A stretch of 64,000 nt of DNA from CAMLOF01 sp041913045 (lineage in GTDB: Bacteria; Pseudomonadota; Gammaproteobacteria; Burkholderiales; Burkholderiaceae_C), in the NCBI GenBank assembly GCA_041913045.1, contig JAYSGB010000015.1, positions 14,390 to 78,389 on the forward strand. Reading direction: 5' to 3'. The notes beneath the pieces were generated by a model that ran no database searches, was not told the DNA's origin, and saw only the letters and a list, made by a program, of their open reading frames with translations. The translations under genes and the position numbers were made by a program. Shown here piece after piece: positions 27,277 to 35,166 of the stretch (position 1 is its first letter; the number at the start of each line of letters is the position of its first letter).

Positions 27277-27290
27277 GGACAACGGCGTCC
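27277..27290 (+). promoter_or_regulatory. ANTAR-target leader hairpin P2 (hexaloop AACGGC)
   Basis: GGAC pairs with GTCC around the same hexaloop, AACGGC (27281-27286). Its 3' arm and half of its loop are also the 5' base of the terminator that follows. P2 and the terminator are therefore mutually exclusive, as required for antitermination. The linker from P1 is 23 bases and contains a small GTGTC/GACAC hairpin. Confidence 0.8.
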
Positions 27291-27341
27291 ATCACCCGCC
27301 TGCAAACGCAGGCGCCGTGATGGCCGCCGTTTTTGTTTTTG
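27284..27341 (+). terminator. Regulated rho-independent terminator in the nrtA leader
   Basis: Three stacked helices: GGCG/CGCC, CCATCAC/GTGATGG and CGCCTGC/GCAGGCG with loop AAAC. They span 27284-27328 and are followed by GTTTTTGTTTTT. The terminator lies 25 bases before the nrtA ATG and overlaps hairpin P2. This is a leader attenuator, not an end-of-gene terminator. Confidence 0.88.
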
Positions 27342-27365
27342 GTCAATGTTTGTCTAGGAGTTGCC

Positions 27366-28658
27366 ATGAGCCAAGCCATCCCTTCCACCGCCAGCCCCGT
27401 CGAGGCACGTACCGAAACTGCCGTCGAGCAACCCAGCCGACGCGAACTCATCAAGAAAGGGGGCGCGCTGGCTGGCGCGGCCTTGTTCTCCACCCTGGGG
27501 CACCATGGCGTTTGGGCTGCGGGCTCGGATGCTCCCGAAAAGAAGGAAGTGAAGATCGGTTTCATCCCGCTGACGGACTGCGCCAGCGTGGTGATGGCGT
27601 CAGTGCTGGGCATCGACCAGAAATACGGCGTCAAGATCGTTCCCACCAAGGAAGCAAGCTGGCCCGGTGTGCGCGACAAGCTGGTCAACGGCGAGCTGGA
27701 CTTTGCCCACGTGCTGTACGGCCTGATCTACGGTGTGCACCTGGGCACGGCTGGCCCCAAGAAGGACATGGCCGTGCTGATGAACCTGAACCACAACGGC
27801 CAGGCCATCACGCTGAGCAAGAAGCTGGCAGACAAGGGTGCCGTGGACGGTGCCAGCCTGGCCAAGCTGATGCAGACGGACAAGCGTGAATACACCTTCG
27901 CCCAGACCTTCCCCACCGGCACCCACGCCATGTGGATTTACTACTGGCTGGCAGCCCACGGCATCAACCCGATGAAGGACGCCAAGGTCATCACCGTGCC
28001 GCCGCCGCAGATGGTGGCCAACATGCGCGTGGGCAACATGGACGGCTTCTGCGTGGGTGAACCCTGGAACCACCGCGCCATCATGGACGGCATTGGGATC
28101 ACCGCGACCACGACACAGGCTATCTGGCAGGACCACCCTGAGAAGGTGCTGGGCACCACCGCTGAGTTCGTGCAGAAGTACCCCAATACGGCACGCGCCG
28201 TGACGGCAGCCATTCTGGAGGCGGGCAAGTGGATTGACGCTGGCCTGCAGAACAAGCTGAAGATGGCCGAGACTATTGCCGACCGCGCGTACGTGAACAC
28301 CAGCGTGGACGCGATCAACCAGCGCATTCTGGGCCGCTACCAGAACGGCCTGGGCAAGACCTGGGACGACCCGAACCACATGAAGTTCTTCAACGATGGT
28401 GCGGTGAACTTCCCCTACCTGTCGGACGGCATGTGGTTCCTCACGCAGCACAAGCGCTGGGGCCTGCTCAAGAGCCACCCTGATTACCTGGCCGTGGCCA
28501 AGCAGGTGAACCAGGTGGACCTGTACAAGTCGGTCGCCAGCGCCATGAAGATCAGCGTGCCCAAGGACGTGCTGCGCACCAGCAAGCTGATCGACGGCGT
28601 GGTGTGGGACGGCAAGGACCCCGCCAAGTACGCCGACGGTTTCAAGATCAAGGCCTGA
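27366..28658 (+). CDS. nrtA: Nitrate ABC transporter, substrate-binding protein
   Basis: 430 residues from the ATG at 27366, with AGGAG seven bases upstream. Earlier in-frame starts lie in the leader terminator. The N-terminus carries a twin-arginine signal, SRRELIKKGGALAGAALF (about residues 24-41), so the protein is exported folded. The mature protein is of the NrtA/CmpA/NasF family: KIGFIPLTDCASVVMASVLG, EASWPGVRDKLVNGELDFAH and GFCVGEPWNHRAI. It delivers nitrate, and probably nitrite, to NrtB. It is the first gene of the operon controlled by the NasR-type leader. Cyanate or bicarbonate binding is less likely given the neighbours. Confidence 0.93.
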   Translation: MSQAIPSTASPVEARTETAVEQPSRRELIKKGGALAGAALFSTLGHHGVWAAGSDAPEKKEVKIGFIPLTDCASVVMASVLGIDQKYGVKIVPTKEASWPGVRDKLVNGELDFAHVLYGLIYGVHLGTAGPKKDMAVLMNLNHNGQAITLSKKLADKGAVDGASLAKLMQTDKREYTFAQTFPTGTHAMWIYYWLAAHGINPMKDAKVITVPPPQMVANMRVGNMDGFCVGEPWNHRAIMDGIGITATTTQAIWQDHPEKVLGTTAEFVQKYPNTARAVTAAILEAGKWIDAGLQNKLKMAETIADRAYVNTSVDAINQRILGRYQNGLGKTWDDPNHMKFFNDGAVNFPYLSDGMWFLTQHKRWGLLKSHPDYLAVAKQVNQVDLYKSVASAMKISVPKDVLRTSKLIDGVVWDGKDPAKYADGFKIKA

Positions 28659-28705
28659 AACCACGGCTTTCGCCACCTACCACTTTCGACCCACCGGAGA
28701 TCACC

Positions 28706-29650
28706 ATGGTCAGCGCCGTTTTTCATGCACCGCTGGAACCCACGCCAGCCAAAGCATCCGATGCTACTAAAAGCATAGCTGCTAGCGCCCTATCTACGGG
28801 CGCTACAGCCCAAAAAACCTCAAATCCACCCGCAGCACCTACCCAGGCCCAGCGCGACGCCGGTGCGCTATCGCGCGCCTTTTGGCAGAACGTGCTGCCG
28901 CCCATGCTGGGCCTGGGGCTGCTGGTGGGGCTGTGGGCGCTGGTGTCGGCCAGCACGGGCCGCAGCATTCCCACGCCCTACGAGACCTGGCTGCAGGCGG
29001 TGGAGGTGTTCAGCAACCCGTTCTACCGCAACGGCCCCAACGACCAGGGCGTGGGCTGGAACGTGCTGGCCTCGCTGGAGCGCGTGGCCGTGGGCTTTGG
29101 GCTGGCGGCGCTGGTGGGTATTCCGGCGGGGTTTGCCATCGGGCGCTTTGCGTTTCTGTCGCGCATGTTCAACCCGCTCATCAGCCTGCTGCGGCCGGTG
29201 TCGCCGCTGGCGTGGCTGCCCATCGGCCTCTTGGTGTTCAAGGGCGCCAACCCGGCCGCCATCTGGACCATCTTCATCTGCTCCATCTGGCCCATGGTCA
29301 TCAACACCGCCGTGGGCGTGCAGCGCGTGCCGCAGGACTACCTGAACGTGGCCCGCGTGCTCAACCTGAGCGAGTGGAAGGTGCTCACCAAGATCCTGTT
29401 CCCCTCGGTGCTGCCCTACATGCTGACCGGCGTGCGCCTGGCCGTGGGCACGGCGTGGCTGGTGATCGTGGCGGCCGAGATGCTGACGGGCGGCGTGGGC
29501 ATTGGCTTCTGGGTGTGGGACGAGTGGAACAACCTCAACGTCACCAACATCATCGTGGCGATCTTCGTCATCGGCACCGTGGGCCTGCTGCTGGAAATGG
29601 CCCTGATCAAGCTGGCCACGGCCTTCACGTTCGAAGAGGTGAAATCATGA
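28706..29650 (+). CDS. nrtB: Nitrate ABC transporter, permease protein
   Basis: 314 residues from the ATG at 28706, preceded by GGAG. About six membrane helices are seen. The binding-protein-dependent permease loop is at LNVARVLNLSEWKVLTKILF (about residues 214-233), which contacts the ATPase. The first 60 residues are a low-complexity cytoplasmic extension. Residues about 18-38 are encoded by a palindromic repeat element (28761-28820) that has been absorbed in frame. The helical core starts near residue 60. The stop overlaps the nrtC ATG. Confidence 0.93.
   Translation: MVSAVFHAPLEPTPAKASDATKSIAASALSTGATAQKTSNPPAAPTQAQRDAGALSRAFWQNVLPPMLGLGLLVGLWALVSASTGRSIPTPYETWLQAVEVFSNPFYRNGPNDQGVGWNVLASLERVAVGFGLAALVGIPAGFAIGRFAFLSRMFNPLISLLRPVSPLAWLPIGLLVFKGANPAAIWTIFICSIWPMVINTAVGVQRVPQDYLNVARVLNLSEWKVLTKILFPSVLPYMLTGVRLAVGTAWLVIVAAEMLTGGVGIGFWVWDEWNNLNVTNIIVAIFVIGTVGLLLEMALIKLATAFTFEEVKS
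28761..28820. repeat. REP-like palindromic element inside nrtB
   Basis: A short AT-richer island (GCTACTAAAAGCATAGCTGC), then a perfect 8-bp palindrome TAGCGCCC / GGGCGCTA (28783-28790 and 28798-28805, loop TATCTAC), then CAGCCCAAAAAACC. From memory this pattern resembles the small intergenic palindromes common in Comamonadaceae (AGCTGCTAGCGC...GCGCTA followed by A-rich sequence). Here it is read through in frame as DATKSIAASALSTGATAQ. Confidence 0.65.
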
Positions 29651-30474
29651 GCGAAGCAAAGTACATCGACATTCAGGGCGTAGCGCAGACGTTCAAGACC
29701 AAGAAGGGCCTGTTCCCCGCGCTGCGCGACATCCACCTGAACATTGCCAAGGGCGAGTTCGTGGCGCTGATCGGCCACTCGGGCTGCGGCAAGTCCACGC
29801 TGCTCAACCTGATTGCCGGGCTCACGACGCCCACCGACGGCGTGCTGCTGTGCGCCGGGCGCGAGATCGCGGGCCCCGGGCCGGAACGTGCCGTGGTGTT
29901 CCAGAACCACTCGCTGCTGCCGTGGCTGACGTGTTTCGAGAACGTCTACCTGGGTGTGGAGCGCGTGTTTGGTGCGGCGTCGAAAAGCACTGGCGCTGCT
30001 GCAGAGAACAAGGCCCAGCTGACCGCGCGCACCCACGCCGCACTGGAACTGGTGGGCCTGACCCATGCCGCGCAGAAACGCCCTGGCGAAATCTCTGGCG
30101 GCATGAAGCAGCGCGTGGGTATCGCCCGCGCCCTGGCCATGGAGCCCAAGGTGCTGCTGATGGACGAGCCCTTTGGCGCGCTGGACGCCTTGACCCGCGC
30201 CAAGCTGCAGGACGAGTTGCTGGAAATTGTGGCGCGCACGCAGAGCACGGTGGTGATGGTGACCCACGACGTGGACGAAGCCGTGCTGCTGGCCGACAAG
30301 ATCGTGATGATGACCAACGGCCCAGCCGCCACCATTGGCGAGGTGCTGCCGGTGGCGCTGCCGCGCCCGCGCAACCGTGTGGAGCTGGCCGAGGATCCGG
30401 CCTACCTGCAGTACCGCAAGGCGGTGATCGACTTCCTGTACACCCGCCAGGCCCACGTGGAAAAGGCCGCCTGA
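29647..30474 (+). CDS. nrtC: Nitrate ABC transporter, ATP-binding protein
   Basis: 275 residues from the ATG at 29647, which overlaps the nrtB stop by 4 bases. It is a single ABC ATPase domain with Walker A GHSGCGKST (about residue 44), signature ISGGMKQRVGIARAL, Walker B VLLMDEPFGALD and H-loop VMVTHDVDEA. It lacks the C-terminal NrtA-like regulatory domain of cyanobacterial NrtC, so it matches NrtD/NasD-type ATPases in length. It powers uptake through NrtB. Confidence 0.94.
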   Translation: MSEAKYIDIQGVAQTFKTKKGLFPALRDIHLNIAKGEFVALIGHSGCGKSTLLNLIAGLTTPTDGVLLCAGREIAGPGPERAVVFQNHSLLPWLTCFENVYLGVERVFGAASKSTGAAAENKAQLTARTHAALELVGLTHAAQKRPGEISGGMKQRVGIARALAMEPKVLLMDEPFGALDALTRAKLQDELLEIVARTQSTVVMVTHDVDEAVLLADKIVMMTNGPAATIGEVLPVALPRPRNRVELAEDPAYLQYRKAVIDFLYTRQAHVEKAA

Positions 30475-30536
30475 ACCACACAAAAACGGGCAGAGAGAGA
30501 CAAAGCCCCACCCCGAATCACCAAGATGGTGCGCCG

Positions 30537-30601
30537 CAGCACCCAATTCGGGATAACCCCCTCGGAAAGAGCGCCACGGCCGCGCCCTTTCCGAGGCACG
30601 G
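30537..30601 (+). terminator. Intercistronic hairpin between nrtC and narK
   Basis: CCTCGGAAAG pairs perfectly with CTTTCCGAGG (10 bp) around a 17-base GC-rich loop, and GGTTTTTG follows a few bases later. Just upstream, GGTGC/GCACC closes a hexaloop GCCGCA. It probably reduces or blocks read-through from nrtC into narK. The rest of the 281-base gap shows no convincing promoter. Confidence 0.55.
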
Positions 30602-30755
30602 TTTTTGCTGTGAAGTTCTCAGGCTAACGACGGCCTGACATCCCCCCTCTGCATTCCACCGCGGCTGCCGCTGCATGGATGCATCACTTGCCCCCGGGCC
30701 AGCGCCGGTCTGGGGCAAATCCCCCCGTTTCTCCTCCTCTTACAAGGTTCACGCC

Positions 30756-32018
30756 ATGGCGGGCTTTCGCACATTCCTGAAAAGCGGGCATGCGCCCACC
30801 CTCTTCGCTGCATTCCTGTACTTCGACTTCTGTTTCGCGGTCTGGGTGCTCAACGGCGCCATGGCGCCTTTCATCAGCGAAGCCTTCGAGCTCACCGCGG
30901 CGCAGAAGGGCTTCATGATCTCAGTGCCCATCCTGGCGGGGGCGCTCATGCGTTTTCCGCTGGGGATCCTGGCGCAGTACATCGGCCGCAAGAACGCTGC
31001 CATGGTGGAGATGGGCCTGATCATCGTCGCCTTGGCCTACGGCTACTTCTTCATCAGCGAGTACGACCACGTGCTGGCCATGGGCGTGCTGCTGGGCATA
31101 GCGGGGGCCAGTTTCGGCGTGGCGCTGTCGCTGGGTTCGGGCTGGTTCCCGCCCCAGCACAAAGGGCTGGCCATGGGCATTGCGGGCGCAGGCAACTCGG
31201 GCACCGTGCTGGCCGTGCTGTTCGCGCCGCCCCTGGCCATGAAGTTCGGCTGGCAGACCGTGTATGGCCTGGCCGCCTTCTTCATGCTGATCCCGATGGT
31301 GGTGATGCTGGTGTTTGCCAAGGAGCCGCCGGACGTGGAACACCAGACCTTCAAGCAGCACATTGCCTGCCTGTTCGAGAAGGACGGCTGGGCCTTCAGC
31401 CTGATCTACGTGGTGACCTTCGGCGGCTTCATCGGCCTGTCGAGCTTCCTGCCCACCTATTTCCACGACCAGTTCGGCGTGACCAAAGTGGAGGCCGGCC
31501 AGTTGACCATGCTGGCGGCACTGATGGGCTCGGCCGTGCGCGTGGTGGGCGGCTACATCTCTGACCGCATTGGCGGCATCAACACGCTGTCGGGCGTGCT
31601 GGGTGTGGTGGCCGTGTCGCTGGTGCTGTGCGGTCTGTCCGGCGGCTCGCTGGTGATCACCACCCTGCTCTTCATGTTCTGCTTCGCGGCGCTTGGCGCG
31701 GGCAACGGCGCGCTGTTCCAGCTGGTGCCCCTGCGCTGGCCCCTGACCACGGCCGTGGCCGGATCGATGATTGGCGAGGTGGGCGCACTGGGCGGCGGCT
31801 TCATACCCAACGCCATGGGCCTGAGCAAGCAGTACACCGACACCTACCTGTGGGGCTTTGTGGCGTTTGCCGTGCTGGCCGTGGGCATGCTGCTGATGCT
31901 GCGGGTGATGCAAATCCGCTGGACCCGCACCTGGGCGGAGAAAGGCGGGCGGGCTCGCCCCGCCGCACACGCGGTCACTTCGGCAGGAAGAGCAGCCAGT
32001 AAATCAGCAGCAGGTTGA
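30756..32018 (+). CDS. narK: NarK/NasA-type nitrate/nitrite MFS transporter
   Basis: 420 residues from the ATG at 30756 (MAGFRTFLKSGHAPTLFAAF), with AAGG upstream. Starts further upstream are not family-like. Twelve membrane helices are visible. Both nitrate-signature motifs of the nitrate/nitrite porter family are present: GIAGAGNSGTVLAVL (about residue 145) and GAGNGALFQLVPLRWP (about residue 320). It imports nitrate and/or exchanges nitrite. It is a second uptake route beside nrtABC. Its last 44 bases overlap the 3' end of the convergent phosphatase/kinase gene. Confidence 0.93.
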   Translation: MAGFRTFLKSGHAPTLFAAFLYFDFCFAVWVLNGAMAPFISEAFELTAAQKGFMISVPILAGALMRFPLGILAQYIGRKNAAMVEMGLIIVALAYGYFFISEYDHVLAMGVLLGIAGASFGVALSLGSGWFPPQHKGLAMGIAGAGNSGTVLAVLFAPPLAMKFGWQTVYGLAAFFMLIPMVVMLVFAKEPPDVEHQTFKQHIACLFEKDGWAFSLIYVVTFGGFIGLSSFLPTYFHDQFGVTKVEAGQLTMLAALMGSAVRVVGGYISDRIGGINTLSGVLGVVAVSLVLCGLSGGSLVITTLLFMFCFAALGAGNGALFQLVPLRWPLTTAVAGSMIGEVGALGGGFIPNAMGLSKQYTDTYLWGFVAFAVLAVGMLLMLRVMQIRWTRTWAEKGGRARPAAHAVTSAGRAASKSAAG

Positions 32019-33726
32019 AGAGGACGCTCACCGCGAACAGCATCTTCCAGATGACGAGCGGGTCGCGCTCCACCAGGGTGGCCGGGTGGGGCGCGGTCAG
32101 CGGGCGGGAAGCCCCCCGCTCCAGGGCCAGAGTGAACTCCTCTGCCGTCTCGAAGCGCTGCGTCTTGTCCCGTGCCACGGCCTTCAGGACCACGTGGTCC
32201 AGCCAGATCGGCACCTCGGGGTTGTGGCGGCTGGGCGGCGTGGGGTCGCGGTAGTAGCGCCCCACCTGGTAGGGCAGCACCTCGCCATAGGGCAGCTTGC
32301 CGGTCAACAGCTTGTAGAGCGTGACGCCCAGGGCAAACAAGTCACTCTGGGTGTTGGGCAGTTCGTGTTCACCTTCCTGTGCCGTGGCCAGTGCACGGAT
32401 CTGGAAGCCCCACTGCTCCGGGTTCACGTAGCTGGGCGTGCCCGCGTGCAGGCGCCGCATGCTTTCAGGTTCGCGCCCTGTCAGGGCCACGCCCATATCC
32501 AGCAGGCGCAACACGCCGTCTTCACCCAGGTGCAGGTTTTCGGGTTTCACGTCGCGGTGTACCACGCCCTGCCGGTGCAAGCGGCCCAGCACACGCAGGG
32601 CCTGCACCGCCAGGCCCACCGCCTGCGTGGGCGTGAACCGCTTCTGGCGCTCCAGCATCTGGTGCAGGGTCTCGCCGCTGTGCCAGTCGTACAGCAGGTA
32701 GAAAGCCGAGCGCGCCCGGCCATGGGGAAGCGTGTCGTGGATGTGCACGAGGTGATTGGCCACGCTCGACGTGCGCATGCGTGACGCCAGCCAGGCCTCA
32801 TGGGCCAGCATGGCGCGCTCGTCGGGATCGTGCGCCCGCGACGGATGCAGCGCCTTGAGTGCGTAGAGCATGTGGGTGCCCGGTTCGCGCACCTGGTACA
32901 GGACGTTGATACCGTTGTCTGCCACGCGCGCGGTCACGGTGAAGCCGTCGAGCACGTCACCCACCTTGAGGTGACCGGGCACGGGCAACGCCTCGGCCAC
33001 GCGCGCCACATCGTGCAACGATGCATCAAGCAAGCCCAGCACGCGCACCACCATGGCGGTGACGTTGTCGTCGCTGCCCGCGGCCAGCGCCGCGTCCACC
33101 AACGCCTGGCTGGTCTGCTGCGCGCCGGGCGTGGCCAGCAGTTCGCGCATGCGGCGTTCGGCCAGCTTGCCGTGCACGCCGTCTGACACCAGCACGAACA
33201 GGTCGCCCACGTGGAGGTCGCCCTGGAGGTAGTCCACCACGAGGTGATCCTCTGCCCCCACGGCGCGCAGCAACTGGTGGCGCAGGTCTGGGTGGTTGAC
33301 CGCGTGGTCGTGTGTGAGGCGCTGAAGCTGCCCGTCGCGCAGCAGATAGCAGCGCGTGTCGCCCACGTGCGCCAGGGTGTAGGACTGGCCGCGCAGCACC
33401 AGCGCGGTGAGCGTCGTCAACCCCATGGCGGGTTGGCGGCGGCGGTTGACACCCGCCAACCAGGCGTTCTGCGCGGCGATCACGCGGTCCAGCGCCACGG
33501 TGGTGTCCCAGGTTTCGGGCGTGCCGAAGTAGTCGCGCACCAGGCTGGTGACGCTGGTCTGGGCCGCCTCCTTACCCATGCCGCCGGTGCTCACGCCGTC
33601 CGCAATGGCAACGATGGAACCCCAGCCCTCCTGTCCGGGCGCGGGCAGCATGGCGGCGCAGAAGTCTTCGTTGATGTCTTTGCGGCCCGCCAGCGAGACG
33701 AAGCCAATGTCGATATCGAATGCCAT
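31975..33726 (-). CDS. Bifunctional PP2C phosphatase / serine-threonine kinase with C-terminal membrane anchor
   Basis: 583 residues from the ATG at 33726 (MAFDIDIGFVSLAG). A TTG four codons earlier is possible. Residues 1-235 are a PP2C phosphatase with metal-binding motifs IVAIADGVST, VLVSDGVHGK and GSDDNVTAM. Residues about 265-535 are a Hanks-type kinase with ALKAL (ATP lysine), VVHRDVKPENLHL (catalytic loop), LDMG in place of DFG, and TPSYVNPEQ (activation segment). One hydrophobic helix, VIWKMLFAVSVLFNLLLIYW, ends the protein, so both catalytic domains are cytoplasmic and membrane-tethered. It lies between the ANTAR-PilJ regulator, 49 bases upstream on the same strand, and convergent narK. 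A role in nitrate assimilation is inferred from context only. Confidence 0.88.
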   Translation of the reverse strand: MAFDIDIGFVSLAGRKDINEDFCAAMLPAPGQEGWGSIVAIADGVSTGGMGKEAAQTSVTSLVRDYFGTPETWDTTVALDRVIAAQNAWLAGVNRRRQPAMGLTTLTALVLRGQSYTLAHVGDTRCYLLRDGQLQRLTHDHAVNHPDLRHQLLRAVGAEDHLVVDYLQGDLHVGDLFVLVSDGVHGKLAERRMRELLATPGAQQTSQALVDAALAAGSDDNVTAMVVRVLGLLDASLHDVARVAEALPVPGHLKVGDVLDGFTVTARVADNGINVLYQVREPGTHMLYALKALHPSRAHDPDERAMLAHEAWLASRMRTSSVANHLVHIHDTLPHGRARSAFYLLYDWHSGETLHQMLERQKRFTPTQAVGLAVQALRVLGRLHRQGVVHRDVKPENLHLGEDGVLRLLDMGVALTGREPESMRRLHAGTPSYVNPEQWGFQIRALATAQEGEHELPNTQSDLFALGVTLYKLLTGKLPYGEVLPYQVGRYYRDPTPPSRHNPEVPIWLDHVVLKAVARDKTQRFETAEEFTLALERGASRPLTAPHPATLVERDPLVIWKMLFAVSVLFNLLLIYWLLFLPK

Positions 33727-33775
33727 GCACCAACTCAAGCAAGAATTGCGCCCAACGATGGTGCAATGGCTGGCA

Positions 33776-35068
33776 TCACCCCATCAGCATCTGCATGCTG
33801 CTCTCGTACTGGGCAGACAGTTGCTCGAATACCTCCAGCAGGTTTTCGCTGGCGTTGGCGAGCAGTTCCAGCCGCGCAGCGCGGTCGCGGCCAGCCACGC
33901 GGGCGGCACCGCTGGCGCAGGCCTGCATCTGCTCCCAGGCGTGCGCGGCCTCCGCCAACCCGTCACGGATGGCTGCGCTGGACAGGGGGATACCGTTGAG
34001 GTAGCGCAGGCCCTCCTCGAAAGCCGCCCGGGCATCGAGCATGGCCTGTTCACGCTCGGGTGTGGGCTGCCCCACGCCCAGCAATTCGAACAAAACGTGC
34101 TTGGCGTAGCGTTGCGACAACATGCGCTGGCGCCCCGCCATGTTGAGCACGTGCAGCGTGGCCACCGCACCGCTCTGCTCCAGCGTGGTCACAAGGCGAT
34201 CGGCGTCCTGCTGCAGCCTGTCCGCCAATGCGTCCAGTTCCGCCACGCGTTCACCGTTTGCATCACCGCGCAGCAGCGGCACGAGCGCCGCCCAGGTCTT
34301 GCGCACGCGGGCAAGCAAGTCACCGAAGTTGGGCTGCGACAGGTTTTTGTCCAGAAACTCCAGGTTGGCTGCCACCCGCTGCATGGACGCTTCGAGCAGC
34401 AGGCGGTGCCGTTCGGGTTGAGCCGCCAGCTGCAGCAGCCGGTGTTTGACCAGCCGCTGCGAGAGCATGCGCAGTTGCCCGGCGCGGTTGAGGCATTCCG
34501 CATCACGGGCAGACTGTATGACCTGCTCCGACACCTGCCCCAGCCGCCGGTTGGTGTGCATGGACGCGGTGCGCAGAAGCTGGAAAGCCTCATCGTCAGA
34601 CATCTGGCGCGCACGCATGAGGATGCCCTTCGCCCTGTCCACCACCTTGCGCTCCTCAAAGCGCGTGGAAACGTCATTCAACTGCTTGAGCAAGGCCTGC
34701 TCCCGCTTGAAGCGTGCCTGCGCCAGCAGTGCCAGGGGCCGCAGGCGCGGCGCGCCGTACCCCAACACAGCGTAAGCATGCACGCCTGCCTCCACCGCGT
34801 TTGCCATGCGTTGCGCGTCGGTGTCCGCGGTGAACAACAGCACGGGCAGCGGTGCCACCTCACCCAGCGCGCGCAAGGTCTTGAGAAAGGCGTCGTCCAG
34901 CTGGGGCACGTCGGCCACCACCAGGTCTGGTGCATGCCGCACCACCGCCTGCACCAGTTTGCTGCATTCGCCTACCGTGGCAAGCACCGCAAAGCCAGCC
35001 CCCTGAAGGTCTGGCAAAAGGGAATCCACGGCGCTTGCACCGCTGGAATAGACCAAAACCGACGTCAT
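33776..35068 (-). CDS. ANTAR-domain regulator with degenerate receiver and two PilJ/NarX-type sensor repeats
   Basis: 430 residues. Residues 1-115 look like a receiver domain: an aspartate is kept (VVADV, D53), but the usual acidic pair is replaced by SS (VLVYSSG) and the late lysine is absent, as in NasT/AmiR pseudo-receivers. Residues about 120-180 are ANTAR (ERKVVDRAKGILMRARQMSD). Two repeats follow, each starting with a NarX P-box-like motif: LNRAGQLRMLSQR (193-205) and LNMAGRQRMLSQR (298-310). These belong to the PilJ-type domain. No signal peptide or membrane helix is seen, so the sensor repeats are cytoplasmic. It is divergent from nirB and upstream of the phosphatase/kinase gene. It probably senses nitrate or nitrite and acts on a leader RNA; both are inference. 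Confidence 0.88.
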   Translation of the reverse strand: MTSVLVYSSGASAVDSLLPDLQGAGFAVLATVGECSKLVQAVVRHAPDLVVADVPQLDDAFLKTLRALGEVAPLPVLLFTADTDAQRMANAVEAGVHAYAVLGYGAPRLRPLALLAQARFKREQALLKQLNDVSTRFEERKVVDRAKGILMRARQMSDDEAFQLLRTASMHTNRRLGQVSEQVIQSARDAECLNRAGQLRMLSQRLVKHRLLQLAAQPERHRLLLEASMQRVAANLEFLDKNLSQPNFGDLLARVRKTWAALVPLLRGDANGERVAELDALADRLQQDADRLVTTLEQSGAVATLHVLNMAGRQRMLSQRYAKHVLFELLGVGQPTPEREQAMLDARAAFEEGLRYLNGIPLSSAAIRDGLAEAAHAWEQMQACASGAARVAGRDRAARLELLANASENLLEVFEQLSAQYESSMQMLMG

Positions 35069-35166
35069 ACCCGTTGAATACCTGAAGGAAATGGGCCAAC
35101 AGCCCGAAGAAAGACACGCTCACGGTCCTGAGTATCCCGCAAGCACGAACACATGCAAGCAGAAGA

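Noticed and set aside
25635..27305. 556-codon minus-strand frame opposite the NIT-ANTAR gene
   Set aside because: It runs into tsaD and the nrtA leader and has no motif; the plus-strand gene has clear NIT and ANTAR motifs.
30475..30755. A third ANTAR leader or sigma-54 promoter before narK
   Set aside because: The hexaloop found is GCCGCA (no A1), no paired second hexaloop is present, and the nearest GG/GC pair (near 30677) has 11 and not 10 bases between.
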